NCBI GenBank assembly: GCA_947493945.1
Contig: CANLSR010000003.1
Location: forward strand, 124,001-188,000
Origin: an uncultured bacterium
GTDB lineage: Bacteria > Bacteroidota > Rhodothermia > Rhodothermales > Rubricoccaceae
Direction of reading: 5' to 3'
DNA length: 64,000 bases
The translations under genes were made by a program, and so were the position numbers. Shown here in pieces: positions 28,863-37,476 of the stretch; the first letter of the stretch is position 1; each line of letters opens with the position of its first letter. Below the pieces are notes generated by a model, which worked only from the letters and a program-made list of their open reading frames with translations, searched no databases and was not told the DNA's origin.

Positions 28863-31013
28863 CTACCGATCCCGTGGCAGCCGGAACGGGACGGAGATCG
28901 AGTGCCGCACGCGCACCGGCCGGCCGTCCTGGCGACCAGGCGTAAACCGGCTGGCGCGGACGGCGGCGAGCGCGGCCTCCGACAGACGGTCGTCGGGCGA
29001 GCGCAGGACCTCCAGGTCCGACGGCCGCCCTTCGTCGTCCACGATCAGCCCGACGATCACGAGCCCCTCGACGCCGTCGCGGCGGGCGCCCGGCGGGTAG
29101 TCGATGCGGGACCGGAGCGCCTGCGGGCCTCCGACCAGTTGCGGCTGCGTCTCGGCCACCTCCAGAACTTCTGGCCGCCCCGCTGGCGGCAGCGGTGGAG
29201 CGGGCGGCGAGTCGGCTCCGGTGTCGTACACCCGAGCGCCCCAGAGCGCCCGGCTGTCCGGCCCGAAGTCGCCGTAGGAGCGGCTCTCGTCGGTGCGGTA
29301 GCGCAGAACGTAGCGCCCTGGAACCAGCGTGATCTGGCCTCGGAAGCGGCGATGGAGAAGCTCATCGCCGGCCGGCGTCGTGTTGTCCCACGTCATCGAC
29401 CAGACCTCCGCCCCGTCCTCCTGTTCGATCGCGGCGTAGTCGTAGCGCTGGGTGTCGGAGATCTCGCCAGCGGCGATCACCAGCAGCTCGGCGTCCTGGC
29501 TCAGCACGAACGGCACGCGACGGTCCTGACCGTCCCCGACGGAGTCAGCAGCGGCCAGCAGCCCGGACGTGGGATAGCCGAGCTGCGGCGGGGTGGAGTC
29601 CAGGCCGTCCACCTCGGGCGACACGTCGCGGGCGTCGAAGGCCTCCAAGTCGATGTCGGGGTCGAGGGCGTAGAGCACGGCGCCCCACAGCGGCGCATCC
29701 GGCCCGCCGTCGCCGTTGTAGCCGCCGACGCAGTCGTGCGAGCCGTCGGTGCGGTAGCGCAGGCGGTAGGTGCCCGGCTCCAGCGTGAGCGCCTGGACCG
29801 CGCGGCGGTTTTTGTCGTCGCCGCCGGCGGGCATGGTGCCGTCGCGCATCTCCCAGACCTCGTCCCAGTGGTCGCTGGTGCGGCGCTCGATCTCGGCCCA
29901 ATCGTACTGCGAGCCCGAGTCGATCTCGCCGACGGCGACCACCAGCACGTCGGTCGCGGCCGGGACGGTAAACTCCGACTGGCGGTCGGCGTCGGGGCCG
30001 ACGCACTCGAAGGCGGCGATCACCGGCAGGTCGAGGGCAGCGGGGTCCAGCACCGTTACCGCCGCATCGGGCGTGGCGCGGCTCACCGCCATCCCCCACT
30101 CCCAGGGCTGCCAGGGCGGGTTGGCGGCCCAGGCGCCGTAGCCGTGCGAGCGGTCGGCGTCGAAGGCGACCCGGTAGATCCCCGGCTCCAGGGCCACCTC
30201 GGCCTCGACGATCTGGTTTTTGAGCGACCCGCCCGCCCAGGCCGTGCCCTCGGCCGAGGCCGTCCAGACGGTGTCGCGCCGGCCCAGGCGTACGATGGAG
30301 GGGACATCGGCCACGACGCGGTCGGTGATCTCGGTGACCGCGCGGACGGCCACGCGCGCCGGCGCGGTCACCGAGAGCAGCACCTCAGGACGCGACCGGT
30401 TGCGGACGCCGCGTGCCTGCCAGATCCGCAGCGAGTCCGGGGCCGGCTCGGCGTCCGCCGGGTCGCGGGGAGACGCTGGCGACTCGGCCGACCGTGCGGC
30501 ATCGTCGGCCGGACGCACGTGGAGGTGCCAGCGCGCCGCCTCGCCCACCCACGACCGCCCGCCCCGGCTCAGGAAGGCGCGGACGCGCTCGCCCAGCGAC
30601 CCGTCGCGCGGGCCGGGGTCGCGCACCAGCGGGTCGCCGTAGCTGGCGAAGTAGACGTCGTAGGTGCCGGCCGCCAGCCGGACGGTGTCGACGGCGCTCA
30701 CCAGCGTGCCGCGCGCCGGCCTCGGCGGCCGGAGCCGCCAGACGACGGCGCCGTCGTCGCGGCGCACGATCCAGCCGGTCGCGGCCATCGTGGTGTCGGA
30801 GGCCGGCGTGCCGGCTTCCTCGTACGAGCCGGACGCGTCGATGGCCAGCGCCCCCGGCGCGCCGAGTTGGAACGAGTCGTGCGCCAGGTCGTCGGCCTCC
30901 AGGCCGTCGAGCGAGACCAGCGTCCCGCTCGGCCCCGACGCCAGCCGCACGACGGCGACGACGGCGACCACGAGCAGGCCGACGAGCAGGAGGCGGGAGA
31001 CGAGGGTGCGCAC
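28863..31013 (-). CDS. TonB-domain protein with four repeated periplasmic modules
   Basis: The 716-residue protein has an N-terminal membrane anchor (LVSRLLLVGLLVVAVVAVVRL). A C-terminal TonB/energy-transducer domain spans about 620-712 (RIDYPPGARRDGVEGLVIVG, then EAALAAVRASRFTPGRQDGRPV). Between them are four divergent copies of one module (about 45-125, 208-312, 346-450, 500-598). The clearest copies read IERR..DEVWEMRDGTMPAGG, then LEPGTYRLRYRTDGSHD and PLWGAVLY. TonB proteins normally carry a short Pro-rich linker; a folded repeat array is unusual. It may bind a ligand or wall component while contacting a TonB-dependent receptor. Start is GTG. No exbB/exbD is nearby. Confidence 0.75.
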   Translation of the reverse strand: MRTLVSRLLLVGLLVVAVVAVVRLASGPSGTLVSLDGLEADDLAHDSFQLGAPGALAIDASGSYEEAGTPASDTTMAATGWIVRRDDGAVVWRLRPPRPARGTLVSAVDTVRLAAGTYDVYFASYGDPLVRDPGPRDGSLGERVRAFLSRGGRSWVGEAARWHLHVRPADDAARSAESPASPRDPADAEPAPDSLRIWQARGVRNRSRPEVLLSVTAPARVAVRAVTEITDRVVADVPSIVRLGRRDTVWTASAEGTAWAGGSLKNQIVEAEVALEPGIYRVAFDADRSHGYGAWAANPPWQPWEWGMAVSRATPDAAVTVLDPAALDLPVIAAFECVGPDADRQSEFTVPAATDVLVVAVGEIDSGSQYDWAEIERRTSDHWDEVWEMRDGTMPAGGDDKNRRAVQALTLEPGTYRLRYRTDGSHDCVGGYNGDGGPDAPLWGAVLYALDPDIDLEAFDARDVSPEVDGLDSTPPQLGYPTSGLLAAADSVGDGQDRRVPFVLSQDAELLVIAAGEISDTQRYDYAAIEQEDGAEVWSMTWDNTTPAGDELLHRRFRGQITLVPGRYVLRYRTDESRSYGDFGPDSRALWGARVYDTGADSPPAPPLPPAGRPEVLEVAETQPQLVGGPQALRSRIDYPPGARRDGVEGLVIVGLIVDDEGRPSDLEVLRSPDDRLSEAALAAVRASRFTPGRQDGRPVRVRHSISVPFRLPRDR

Positions 31014-31077
31014 GGGGCGGGGGGCAGACGGAGGCGCTACGGGCCGCCGTCGTCAGGGTTGCCGGCCACCGGCCGGA

Positions 31078-31085
31078 TATATTCG
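31078..31085 (+). promoter_or_regulatory. Putative -7 element TATATTCG for the partner-switch operon
   Basis: TATATTCG is an AT-rich island in very GC-rich sequence about 50 nt before the proposed PP2C start, with a TTG 16 nt upstream. It is close to TAnnTTTG. Confidence 0.45.
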
Positions 31086-31135
31086 CAACTCTGCGACCAC
31101 GCGCCCCGAACACGGCGCCCGCCCCCTCCCCCGCC

Positions 31136-33403
31136 CTGGCCACGACGCTTCCCCTCCGCCGCTCGCTCCGCGCCGTCGCCGCCACCGGCCCGCGCCGCGC
31201 CGGGCTGGCGGCGTTGGCCGTGGCCGGGCTGGCGGCCGTCGCCGGCGTGCGCGTGTGGGGAGCGGCCCGGGCCGTCGGCGCGCTGGGCGAGGGCGTAGCG
31301 TTGGGGCTGGACCTCGGGGCGGTGCTGGCGGTCGTGCTCGCCTACGCGGCGCTGGCCGCCCCCCGGCCGCCGGGGACCGGGGCGCTGCGGGCGCTCTCGG
31401 TCCCGCTGGCGGCGGCCGTCGCCGTGCTGGGCCTGGCGGTGGCGGCGGGCCTGGTCGACCGCGGGGCCCTCGACCCCAAGACGGCGCTGCCCACGACTCT
31501 GGCGACGGCCGGCTGGGCCGGCGTGGTGGGGCTGGCCGAGGCCGGGCTGGCGGCCGTGGTGCTCGCGAGCCTGCGGCCGCTCGTGCTCCACCGGCGGCGC
31601 CCGGCGACGGTCTGGGCCTGGCTCGCGCTGCTGGTGCTGGGCCTGGCCTCGGGGCTGGCCGTCGCCGGCCGGCCGCCGTCGCCCTACCCGCCCACCGCGA
31701 CGGTCCCGTTCCTGGCCGGAGCGGTGGTCGTGGGGACCGGGCTCGCGCTCCGCCAGCGCTGGGTGGGCGCGCTCACCTCGGGGCAGAGGCTGGGCGCGGC
31801 GGGGCTGTCGCTCGCGCTCGCCGGTGCGCTCCTCGGGCTGATCTACGTCCAGACCGCCGGCCCCGCGGTCCTGCTCGTCGGCGACGGCAGCGGCGAGGTC
31901 GAGTCGGTGTCCTACGCCACGGGCCTGAGCCGCTCGCTGGGCGTCGTGACCACGTTGGCGCTGGCCTGGGGCGGGCTCTACAGCCTCACCGCCGCGCTCG
32001 TGCTGCTGCTCGGGCTGCCCTCCGCCGACCGCCAGGACCAGCGGGTCGGCGAGCGGCAGGCGCTGCGCTCGCTCGCCGACCTCTCGGGCCGCCTGCTCGA
32101 ACGCGGCGCCCTCGCCGACGCCATCGCCCGGGGCCCCGTCGAGGCCGGCCTGGCCGACGCCGCCTGGGTCGCCCTCACCGACCCGGCACGCGGGACGTTG
32201 ACGCCCGCCGTGGTCGCGGCCCAGGGCGCGAGCCTGGAGGACGCCGCCCGCGCCGCCGACACCGGGGCCCTCTACCGCGCCGCCCTCGCCCAGGACGCGC
32301 CCCTCGTGCTGGGCCGCGCCGAGGCCGACCACCGCGTCCGCGCTCGGCCCGGCGACGGCGTGGCCAGCCTGGCGGCGCTGCCCCTGGGCAGCCCCGGCGC
32401 CGGCCCCGGCGGCGTCACGCGCGGGGTCCTGGTGGTGACACGGAAAACACCCGAGGCCTTCGAGCCCGACGACCTGGCCGCGCTCGACACGTTCGCCGGC
32501 CAGGCCGCGCTCTCTCTCTCCCACGCCGACCTGTTCGCCGACGCGCTCGAACGCGAGCGGCTGGCGCGCGAGCTGGCCCTGGCGCGCGAGGTTCAGCAGC
32601 GGCTGCTGCCCCAGTCGCTGCCCCAGATCGACGGGCTGGAGCTGGCGGCGGCCGAGCGGCCGGCGCGCGAGGTCGGCGGCGACTACTACGACGTGGTCCG
32701 GCTGGGCGACGACTGCCTGGGGCTGATCGTGGCCGACGTGTCGGGCAAGGGGGCCGCGGCGGCGTTCTACATGGCCGAGATGAAGGGGGTGTTCCAGGCC
32801 GGCAGCCGGCTGACGCGCGCGCCGGGCGAGCTGCTGGCGGGCGCCAACGACGCGCTGTCGCCGTCGCTCGGCCGGGGCGTGTTCGCCTCGGCCGTCTACG
32901 CCGTCCTCGACGCCGAGGCCGGGACGCTGGCCCTGGCGCGCGCCGGCCACACGCCCACGCTGCTCGTCCGCGACCGCGAGCGGCCCGACGGCGGGCGCTG
33001 GATGTTGCGCGGCGACGGGCTGGCCATCGGGCTGGACCGCCGCGGCGACCTGTTCCGCCAGACGCTCGTGGAGCAGACCGTGCGCCTGGCGCCCGGCGAC
33101 ACCGTGGTCCTGTACACGGACGGCCTGGTCGAGGCGCGCGACCACGCCGGCGAGGAGTACGGCTACGACCGGCTGGCGGCGTTCGTGGACGGACAGCGCG
33201 GCGCCGACGCGGCGACCCTGCGCGACCGCCTGCTCGCCGAGCACCGCGCGTGGGCCGGCCGCGACGACCCCGACGACGACACGACGTTCGTGGTCGTCCG
33301 CTGGACCGGCCGGGGCGGCGGGGTCGCACCGGCCGACGTCGCCAGCGGGCCACCCGTCACCGAGCGCCCGGCCTTTCCATCCGCCCAACCCCCGCTTCCA
33401 TGA
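31136..33403 (+). CDS. Membrane-anchored PP2C-type (SpoIIE/RsbU) phosphatase with GAF-like domain
   Basis: The roughly 755-residue protein has several N-terminal membrane helices (about residues 1-300), a GAF-like segment (about 310-455), a short coiled stretch, and a C-terminal PP2C domain. Its metal-binding motifs are REVGGDYYDVV, LIVADVSGKGAAA, DTVVLYTDGLVEAR and DDDTTFVVVR. It would dephosphorylate the STAS protein encoded next, in response to an envelope signal. The start is uncertain: no ATG or GTG fits, so CTG 31136 or a nearby TTG is needed. The stop overlaps the STAS start (ATGA). Confidence 0.85.
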   Translation: MATTLPLRRSLRAVAATGPRRAGLAALAVAGLAAVAGVRVWGAARAVGALGEGVALGLDLGAVLAVVLAYAALAAPRPPGTGALRALSVPLAAAVAVLGLAVAAGLVDRGALDPKTALPTTLATAGWAGVVGLAEAGLAAVVLASLRPLVLHRRRPATVWAWLALLVLGLASGLAVAGRPPSPYPPTATVPFLAGAVVVGTGLALRQRWVGALTSGQRLGAAGLSLALAGALLGLIYVQTAGPAVLLVGDGSGEVESVSYATGLSRSLGVVTTLALAWGGLYSLTAALVLLLGLPSADRQDQRVGERQALRSLADLSGRLLERGALADAIARGPVEAGLADAAWVALTDPARGTLTPAVVAAQGASLEDAARAADTGALYRAALAQDAPLVLGRAEADHRVRARPGDGVASLAALPLGSPGAGPGGVTRGVLVVTRKTPEAFEPDDLAALDTFAGQAALSLSHADLFADALERERLARELALAREVQQRLLPQSLPQIDGLELAAAERPAREVGGDYYDVVRLGDDCLGLIVADVSGKGAAAAFYMAEMKGVFQAGSRLTRAPGELLAGANDALSPSLGRGVFASAVYAVLDAEAGTLALARAGHTPTLLVRDRERPDGGRWMLRGDGLAIGLDRRGDLFRQTLVEQTVRLAPGDTVVLYTDGLVEARDHAGEEYGYDRLAAFVDGQRGADAATLRDRLLAEHRAWAGRDDPDDDTTFVVVRWTGRGGGVAPADVASGPPVTERPAFPSAQPPLP

Positions 33404-33750
33404 GCCACTTTTCCGTCTCCTTCGACCGCCGCGTCGGCCAGCCTCCGGTGCGCCTGCTCGCGCTCACCGGCGAGCTCGACGCCCACACCGCCCCCGACTT
33501 CGAGGCCGCGCTCCAGGCCTGCCTCGACGACGGCGACGTGCGCCTGGTGGCCGACGGCTCGGGCCTGGACTACGTGTCGTCGGCCGGGCTCGGGGTGTTC
33601 ATGGCGTTCGTGGAGCCAGCCCGCGACGGCGGCGGCGACCTCAAGATCGCGGCGCTGCCCGGGCGCGTGTTCGAGGTGTTCGACCTGCTCGGCTTCCCGA
33701 CGGTGTTCGACATGCACCCCACCGTCGACGCGGCCGTCGCGTCGTTCTGA
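33400..33750 (+). CDS. STAS-domain anti-sigma factor antagonist
   Basis: The 116-residue protein is a single STAS domain. It has LALTGELDAHTAPDFEAAL and the phosphorylation-site loop LDYVSSAGLGVFM, in which one of the serines would be phosphorylated by the kinase encoded next and dephosphorylated by the PP2C protein upstream. In the unphosphorylated form it would bind the anti-sigma kinase and free its sigma factor. It overlaps both neighbours (ATGA upstream, TGATG downstream), so the three proteins are translationally coupled. Confidence 0.9.
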   Translation: MSHFSVSFDRRVGQPPVRLLALTGELDAHTAPDFEAALQACLDDGDVRLVADGSGLDYVSSAGLGVFMAFVEPARDGGGDLKIAALPGRVFEVFDLLGFPTVFDMHPTVDAAVASF

Positions 33751-34157
33751 TGGCGCCCCCCCAGGCCCTGCACGTGCGCGCAGACACGGACGAGCTGGTC
33801 CGGGTCCGACGCCGCGTGGGGCGCTGGGCGCAGGGGGCCGGGCTGTCGGAGGCGGCGGCGCGCCGGCTGGTGCTGGCCGTCGACGAGACGGTGGCCAACG
33901 CCATCGAGCACAGCCTGGAGCCCGGCGCGCGCATCGTGATCGGCGCCGAGGCCCGGCCCGGCCGCTTGACCGTCGCCGTCCGCTACCGCGGCCCGCGCTT
34001 CGACCCCACCACGGCGCCGACGCCGACGCGCGCCGACACGCTCCGCCAGCGGGCCGCCGGCGGCTACGGCCTCCACCTGATCCGCTCGCTCGCCGACGCG
34101 GCGGCCTACCGCTGGGACGGCGGCACCAACGAGGTGCGCCTCACCGTCGAGGGCTAG
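33750..34157 (+). CDS. RsbW-type anti-sigma factor serine kinase
   Basis: The 135-residue protein has a GHKL ATPase fold with the N-box LAVDETVANAIEHSLEPG and the glycine-rich GGYGLHLIRSLAD near the end. This is the standard build of RsbW/SpoIIAB-like kinases that both phosphorylate a STAS partner and sequester a sigma factor. No sigma factor gene is adjacent, so the target is encoded elsewhere or is not a sigma factor. The short 34158-34228 gap to convergent smpB holds no clear terminator. Confidence 0.9.
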   Translation: MAPPQALHVRADTDELVRVRRRVGRWAQGAGLSEAAARRLVLAVDETVANAIEHSLEPGARIVIGAEARPGRLTVAVRYRGPRFDPTTAPTPTRADTLRQRAAGGYGLHLIRSLADAAAYRWDGGTNEVRLTVEG

Positions 34158-34228
34158 AGCCCCGCGCGGGACGTCGGGGCGGTCGGCCCGAGCCGCTGGC
34201 GGCGCTCGCCGGGAGGGCCGGCCCCGAG

Positions 34229-34684
34229 CTAGCGGCTCTTCATCACCCGGTCCAGGCGCCGCTTCGACTCGCGGTCGGCGATGGTCTGCCGCTTGTCGAC
34301 GGTCTTCTTGCCGCGCCCGAGCGCGATCTCGACCTTGGCGCGGCCGGCCTTGAAGTACAGCTTGGTCGGGACGATGGTGAACCCCTTGACCTCGGTCCCC
34401 TTGCGCAGCTTGTCGATCTCCGACTTGTTGAGGAGCAGGCGGCGCGGGCGCGTCGGCTCCTGCTCGGCGTAGCCGGCCTGCCCGTAGGGCCCGATGTAGA
34501 GGTTCAGCAGGTCCATGCCGGCCGGCCGCCAGCGCACGAAGGCGTCCTGGAGGTTGGCCTTCCCGTCGCGCAGCGACTTCACCTCCGGCCCGGTCAGCAC
34601 CAGGCCCGCCTCGAAGCGGTCGCTCAACTCGAAGTCGTAGCTGGCGCGGCGGTTGGTGGTGATGATCTTGATGCCGCCTGCCAT
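34229..34684 (-). CDS. smpB: SsrA-binding protein SmpB
   Basis: The 151-residue protein has IITTNRRASYDFEL at the N-terminus, GPEVKSLRDGKANLQDAF, LNLYIGPYGQ, and the basic C-terminal tail ALGRGKKTVDKRQTIADRESKRR that enters the ribosomal A site. It binds tmRNA and rescues ribosomes stalled on broken mRNA. Its length is normal and all family motifs are present. It follows mqnA by 31 nt on the same strand. The tmRNA gene itself was not found in the window. Confidence 0.97.
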   Translation of the reverse strand: MAGGIKIITTNRRASYDFELSDRFEAGLVLTGPEVKSLRDGKANLQDAFVRWRPAGMDLLNLYIGPYGQAGYAEQEPTRPRRLLLNKSEIDKLRKGTEVKGFTIVPTKLYFKAGRAKVEIALGRGKKTVDKRQTIADRESKRRLDRVMKSR

Positions 34685-34715
34685 GGTAGAGTCGTGCGTG
34701 GGGGCGGGGTACGCC

Positions 34716-35453
34716 CTACCCCTCGTCCGGGATCTCGACGAACGGGACGGCCGGGATGTCGGACAGCGTGCCGGTCTCGAACAGCATCTCGGCCAGCTGG
34801 TCCAGGCCGTCCATGGCGTAGCCGTCGAGGGTGAGCTGGTAGACGCCCACGCCGTCCTGCACCAGCGCCTCCGTCGGCGGCGCCGCGCGGACGGCGGCCC
34901 GGACGCGCTGGGCCGCCGCGGGCTCGACGGTGTCGGCCAGGCCGGCGAGCAGGCCCCACGGGTAGGGCCGCAAGGTGAGATCCGTCCACTCCTGACCGGG
35001 GTCGAGCGCGAACGTGCCCGGGGGCAGCGCCTCGCCGTAGCCGACCAGCGCCGCCGACTGGCGGGCCAGGACGTCGGCGAGCGGCGTGGCCGGATCGGCC
35101 AGGGCGAACGTGGGCGTGGCGCCGTAGTGCTCGCGGAGCACCAGCTGGGTCAGGATCGACTCCTGGGCGTCGCGGGGGTCGAACCCGATGGTCTCGATGG
35201 CGTCGAGCGCGCTCCCGACCACCAGCCGGCGGCGGGGGCTCCGCTCGCCGGCCAGCGCCACGCCGGGCACGACCGCCAGCGGGTCGGGCCCGCGGAGCAC
35301 GTCCAGCGTCGGGAGCAGCGCCAGGTCGACCCGGCCGGCGTCCAGCAGCGCACGGGCCCCGTGCGGCTCCACCTCGACGGCCTCCGTCACCAGGTCGGCC
35401 AGGGCGCTCGCGAGCGCCAGCGCGGGCGGGACGGGCCAGACGGCGAGGCGCAT
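34716..35453 (-). CDS. mqnA: Chorismate dehydratase of the futalosine pathway
   Basis: The 245-residue protein has the periplasmic-binding-protein-like fold of MqnA/MqnD proteins. LDAGRVDLALLPTLDVLRG is near residue 40; DPRDAQESILTQLVLREHYG and ALVGYGEALPPG follow. MqnA converts chorismate to 3-enolpyruvoyl-benzoate, the first step of menaquinone synthesis by the futalosine route. MqnD has a similar fold, so confusion is possible, but the size and DVLRG segment favour MqnA. No other mqn genes are nearby. Confidence 0.8.
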   Translation of the reverse strand: MRLAVWPVPPALALASALADLVTEAVEVEPHGARALLDAGRVDLALLPTLDVLRGPDPLAVVPGVALAGERSPRRRLVVGSALDAIETIGFDPRDAQESILTQLVLREHYGATPTFALADPATPLADVLARQSAALVGYGEALPPGTFALDPGQEWTDLTLRPYPWGLLAGLADTVEPAAAQRVRAAVRAAPPTEALVQDGVGVYQLTLDGYAMDGLDQLAEMLFETGTLSDIPAVPFVEIPDEG

Positions 35454-35535
35454 CGGGTCGGGGTGCGGGGGTGCGGTGCCGGGGGACGCGGGGGCCGTGC
35501 CTGCGAGGGCCCGCCCCTGCCACCGGCCGCCGGCG

Positions 35536-35889
35536 CTAGCTGCGGCGGCGCTCGGTGATGCGGGCCGCCTTGCCGCGCAGGCCGCGGAGGTAGTACAGCT
35601 TGGCGCGCCGGACGCGGCCGTAGCGGACCACCTCGACCTTGGCCACGCGCGGGCTCGCGAACGGGAAGATCCGCTCGACGCCGACGCCGTTCGAGATCTT
35701 GCGGACGGTGAACGACTCGGCCACGCCGCCGTTCTGGATCGCGATCACGACGCCCTCGAACAGCTGGACGCGCTCTTTGTCGCCCTCGATCACGCGCACG
35801 TGAACGCGCACGGTGTCGCCGGAGGCGAAAGCGGGGTGGTCGTCGCGGAGCTGGGTGGCCTCCACGAGGCTCATGAGGTCGGTCGCCAT
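35536..35889 (-). CDS. rplS: 50S ribosomal protein L19
   Basis: The 117-residue protein shows [30 protein letters not shown] and the C-terminal [24 protein letters not shown], the normal bL19 sequence. It sits at the 30S-50S interface. I start at ATG 35889 (MATDLMSL) because of normal L19 length. It follows trmD by 94 nt, and a TACCTTCC promoter-like element lies between, so it may also be expressed separately. Confidence 0.97.
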   Translation of the reverse strand: MATDLMSLVEATQLRDDHPAFASGDTVRVHVRVIEGDKERVQLFEGVVIAIQNGGVAESFTVRKISNGVGVERIFPFASPRVAKVEVVRYGRVRRAKLYYLRGLRGKAARITERRRS

Positions 35890-35939
35890 AGCAGTCGTCG
35901 GTCTGGGTGAGGGCGCCACCGTGCGGCCGGCGCGAAATG

Positions 35940-35947
35940 GGAAGGTA
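35940..35947 (-). promoter_or_regulatory. Putative -7 element TACCTTCC for rplS
   Basis: The minus-strand octamer lies 50 nt before the rplS ATG in the trmD-rplS gap and resembles the ftsX and ffh elements. Confidence 0.3.
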
Positions 35948-35983
35948 GAGATTCGGGGGGCCCGGCCGGGCGTGCGGAGCGGT

Positions 35984-36778
35984 CTACGGGGATTCTTCGC
36001 CCGCTCCGCTGGCGGGCCGGGCCGGACTGGCGGCCGCGCCCGGCGCGGCTGGTTCGCCTGGGCTGGGCGCGTGCGGGTCGTCCGCCAGCGGGTCGGGGCC
36101 GGCGAGCAGGTCGGGGCGGCGGGCCCGGGTGCGCTCCAGGCGCTGGGCCTCGCGCCACGCCAGGATGGCGCCGTGGTCGCCGGAGCGGAGCACGGCCGGC
36201 ACCTCGTGGCCCCGGAACGTCGCCGGGCGCGTGTAGCTGGGCGCGTCGAGCAGCCCGTCCTGGAAGCTGTCGCTCAGCGCCGAGCCGGCGTCGCCCAAGA
36301 CGCCGGGGACCAGGCGCGCCACGGCGTCGATGAGCACCAGCGCCGGCAGCTCGCCGCCCGAGAGCACGTAGTCGCCGACGGACACCTCGCGCGTGACCAA
36401 CGCGTCGCGGACCCGCTGGTCGACGTTCTTGTAGTGCCCCGCGATGAGCAGCAGCTGGCCCGCGAGCGACAGCGCGTTGGCCATCGGCTGGTCCAGCGTC
36501 TCGCCGTCGGGCGTCAGAAAAATGACCTCGTCGTAGGGGCCGTGCCGTTCGCTCAGCGCCTCGACGCAGGCGAAGAGCGGCTCGGGCTTGAGCACCATCC
36601 CGCCCATCCCGCCGTACGGGACGTCGTCGATCTGGCGGTGCCGGCCGGGCGCCCAGTCACGCAAGTCGTGGACCTCGACCTCAACCAGCCCCTTGTCCTG
36701 GGCCCGCCGCAGGATCGAGTGGTCTAGCGGGCTCCGGACGAGGTCGGGCAGCGCGGTGACGAGGTCGAAGCGGATCAC
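35984..36778 (-). CDS. trmD: tRNA (guanine-37-N1)-methyltransferase
   Basis: The 264-residue SPOUT enzyme methylates G37 of tRNAs with SAM, preventing frameshifting. It has [46 protein letters not shown], and the SAM knot segment [14 protein letters not shown] with [16 protein letters not shown]. The C-terminal 25 residues are an Ala/Pro-rich extension beyond the usual end, containing CTGGCGG-type sequence. The start is GTG. It is part of the rpsP-rimM-trmD-rplS order. Confidence 0.97.
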   Translation of the reverse strand: MIRFDLVTALPDLVRSPLDHSILRRAQDKGLVEVEVHDLRDWAPGRHRQIDDVPYGGMGGMVLKPEPLFACVEALSERHGPYDEVIFLTPDGETLDQPMANALSLAGQLLLIAGHYKNVDQRVRDALVTREVSVGDYVLSGGELPALVLIDAVARLVPGVLGDAGSALSDSFQDGLLDAPSYTRPATFRGHEVPAVLRSGDHGAILAWREAQRLERTRARRPDLLAGPDPLADDPHAPSPGEPAAPGAAASPARPASGAGEESP

Positions 36779-36862
36779 GGTGCGGGGGGGTGCAGGTCGG
36801 GCTGGGCCGCGGGCGACGCGCGCCCGTGGCGTGGGGGACGGAGCGCCTGTGGCGGGCCCGTC

Positions 36863-37414
36863 TTACTCGTCGCCGATGAGCCCCTCGGGCGGGCGGACGT
36901 AGAGGCGGCGGGCGTCGAGGTCCAGGCGGATCACGAACTCGTCCACGTCGGGCAGGAGCACGTCGGGGGCGCCGGGGCGGGCGATGGCGAAGAGGAGCTG
37001 GGAGCCGTCGTAGAGGTCGCGCACCGTGCCCAGCTCGCCCAGCTCGGCCCCGTGCTCGTCGACTTCGATCACCGTCAGGCCGATCATGTCGTGCAAGAAC
37101 GCCTCGCCGTCTTCGAGCGCCGGCAGGTCGTCGGGGTCGGCGTAGACCTGGGCGCCGCGCAAGTCCTCGACAGCCTCGACCGAGTCGACGCCGGCCAGCG
37201 ACAGCAGGACGACGGTCCGGCCCTTGGGGTACTGGAACCGGACGTGCTCCACCTCGCGCTCGCGCGCCGTCTCCGGCGTGGCGCCGAGGAACAGGCGCTC
37301 CAGCCCGTCGAACCGCTGGGGGTCGTCGGTGTCGGGCGCCACCTTCATCTCGCCGCGGACGCCGTGGGGGCGCGTGACGCGGCCCATCAGGAGCAAGCGG
37401 TCGGGGTCGGACAT
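36863..37414 (-). CDS. rimM: 16S rRNA processing protein RimM
   Basis: The 183-residue protein has the N-terminal RimM motif LLLMGRVTRPHGVRGEMKV. The PRC-barrel-like C-terminal half ends in LLPDVDEFVIRLDLDARRLYVRPPEGL. RimM binds S19 and helps mature the 30S head. It lies between rpsP and trmD. A strong intrinsic terminator sits in the 62-nt gap from rpsP, so rimM, trmD and rplS probably receive only read-through or separate transcription. Confidence 0.95.
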   Translation of the reverse strand: MSDPDRLLLMGRVTRPHGVRGEMKVAPDTDDPQRFDGLERLFLGATPETAREREVEHVRFQYPKGRTVVLLSLAGVDSVEAVEDLRGAQVYADPDDLPALEDGEAFLHDMIGLTVIEVDEHGAELGELGTVRDLYDGSQLLFAIARPGAPDVLLPDVDEFVIRLDLDARRLYVRPPEGLIGDE

Positions 37415-37421
37415 AGGAGTC

Positions 37422-37458
37422 AAAAAAGGGGCGGGGCCGGCGTGTGCCAGCCCCGCCC
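37422..37458 (-). terminator. Intrinsic terminator between rpsP and rimM
   Basis: On the minus strand a 13-bp stem GGGCGGGGCTGGC / GCCGGCCCCGCCC (one G-U pair, 4-nt loop) is followed by CTTTTTTGAC. This is the strongest terminator in the window and lies inside the ffh-rpsP-rimM-trmD-rplS group. Confidence 0.85.
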
Positions 37459-37476
37459 GGGTACGCCGGCGTGCGG

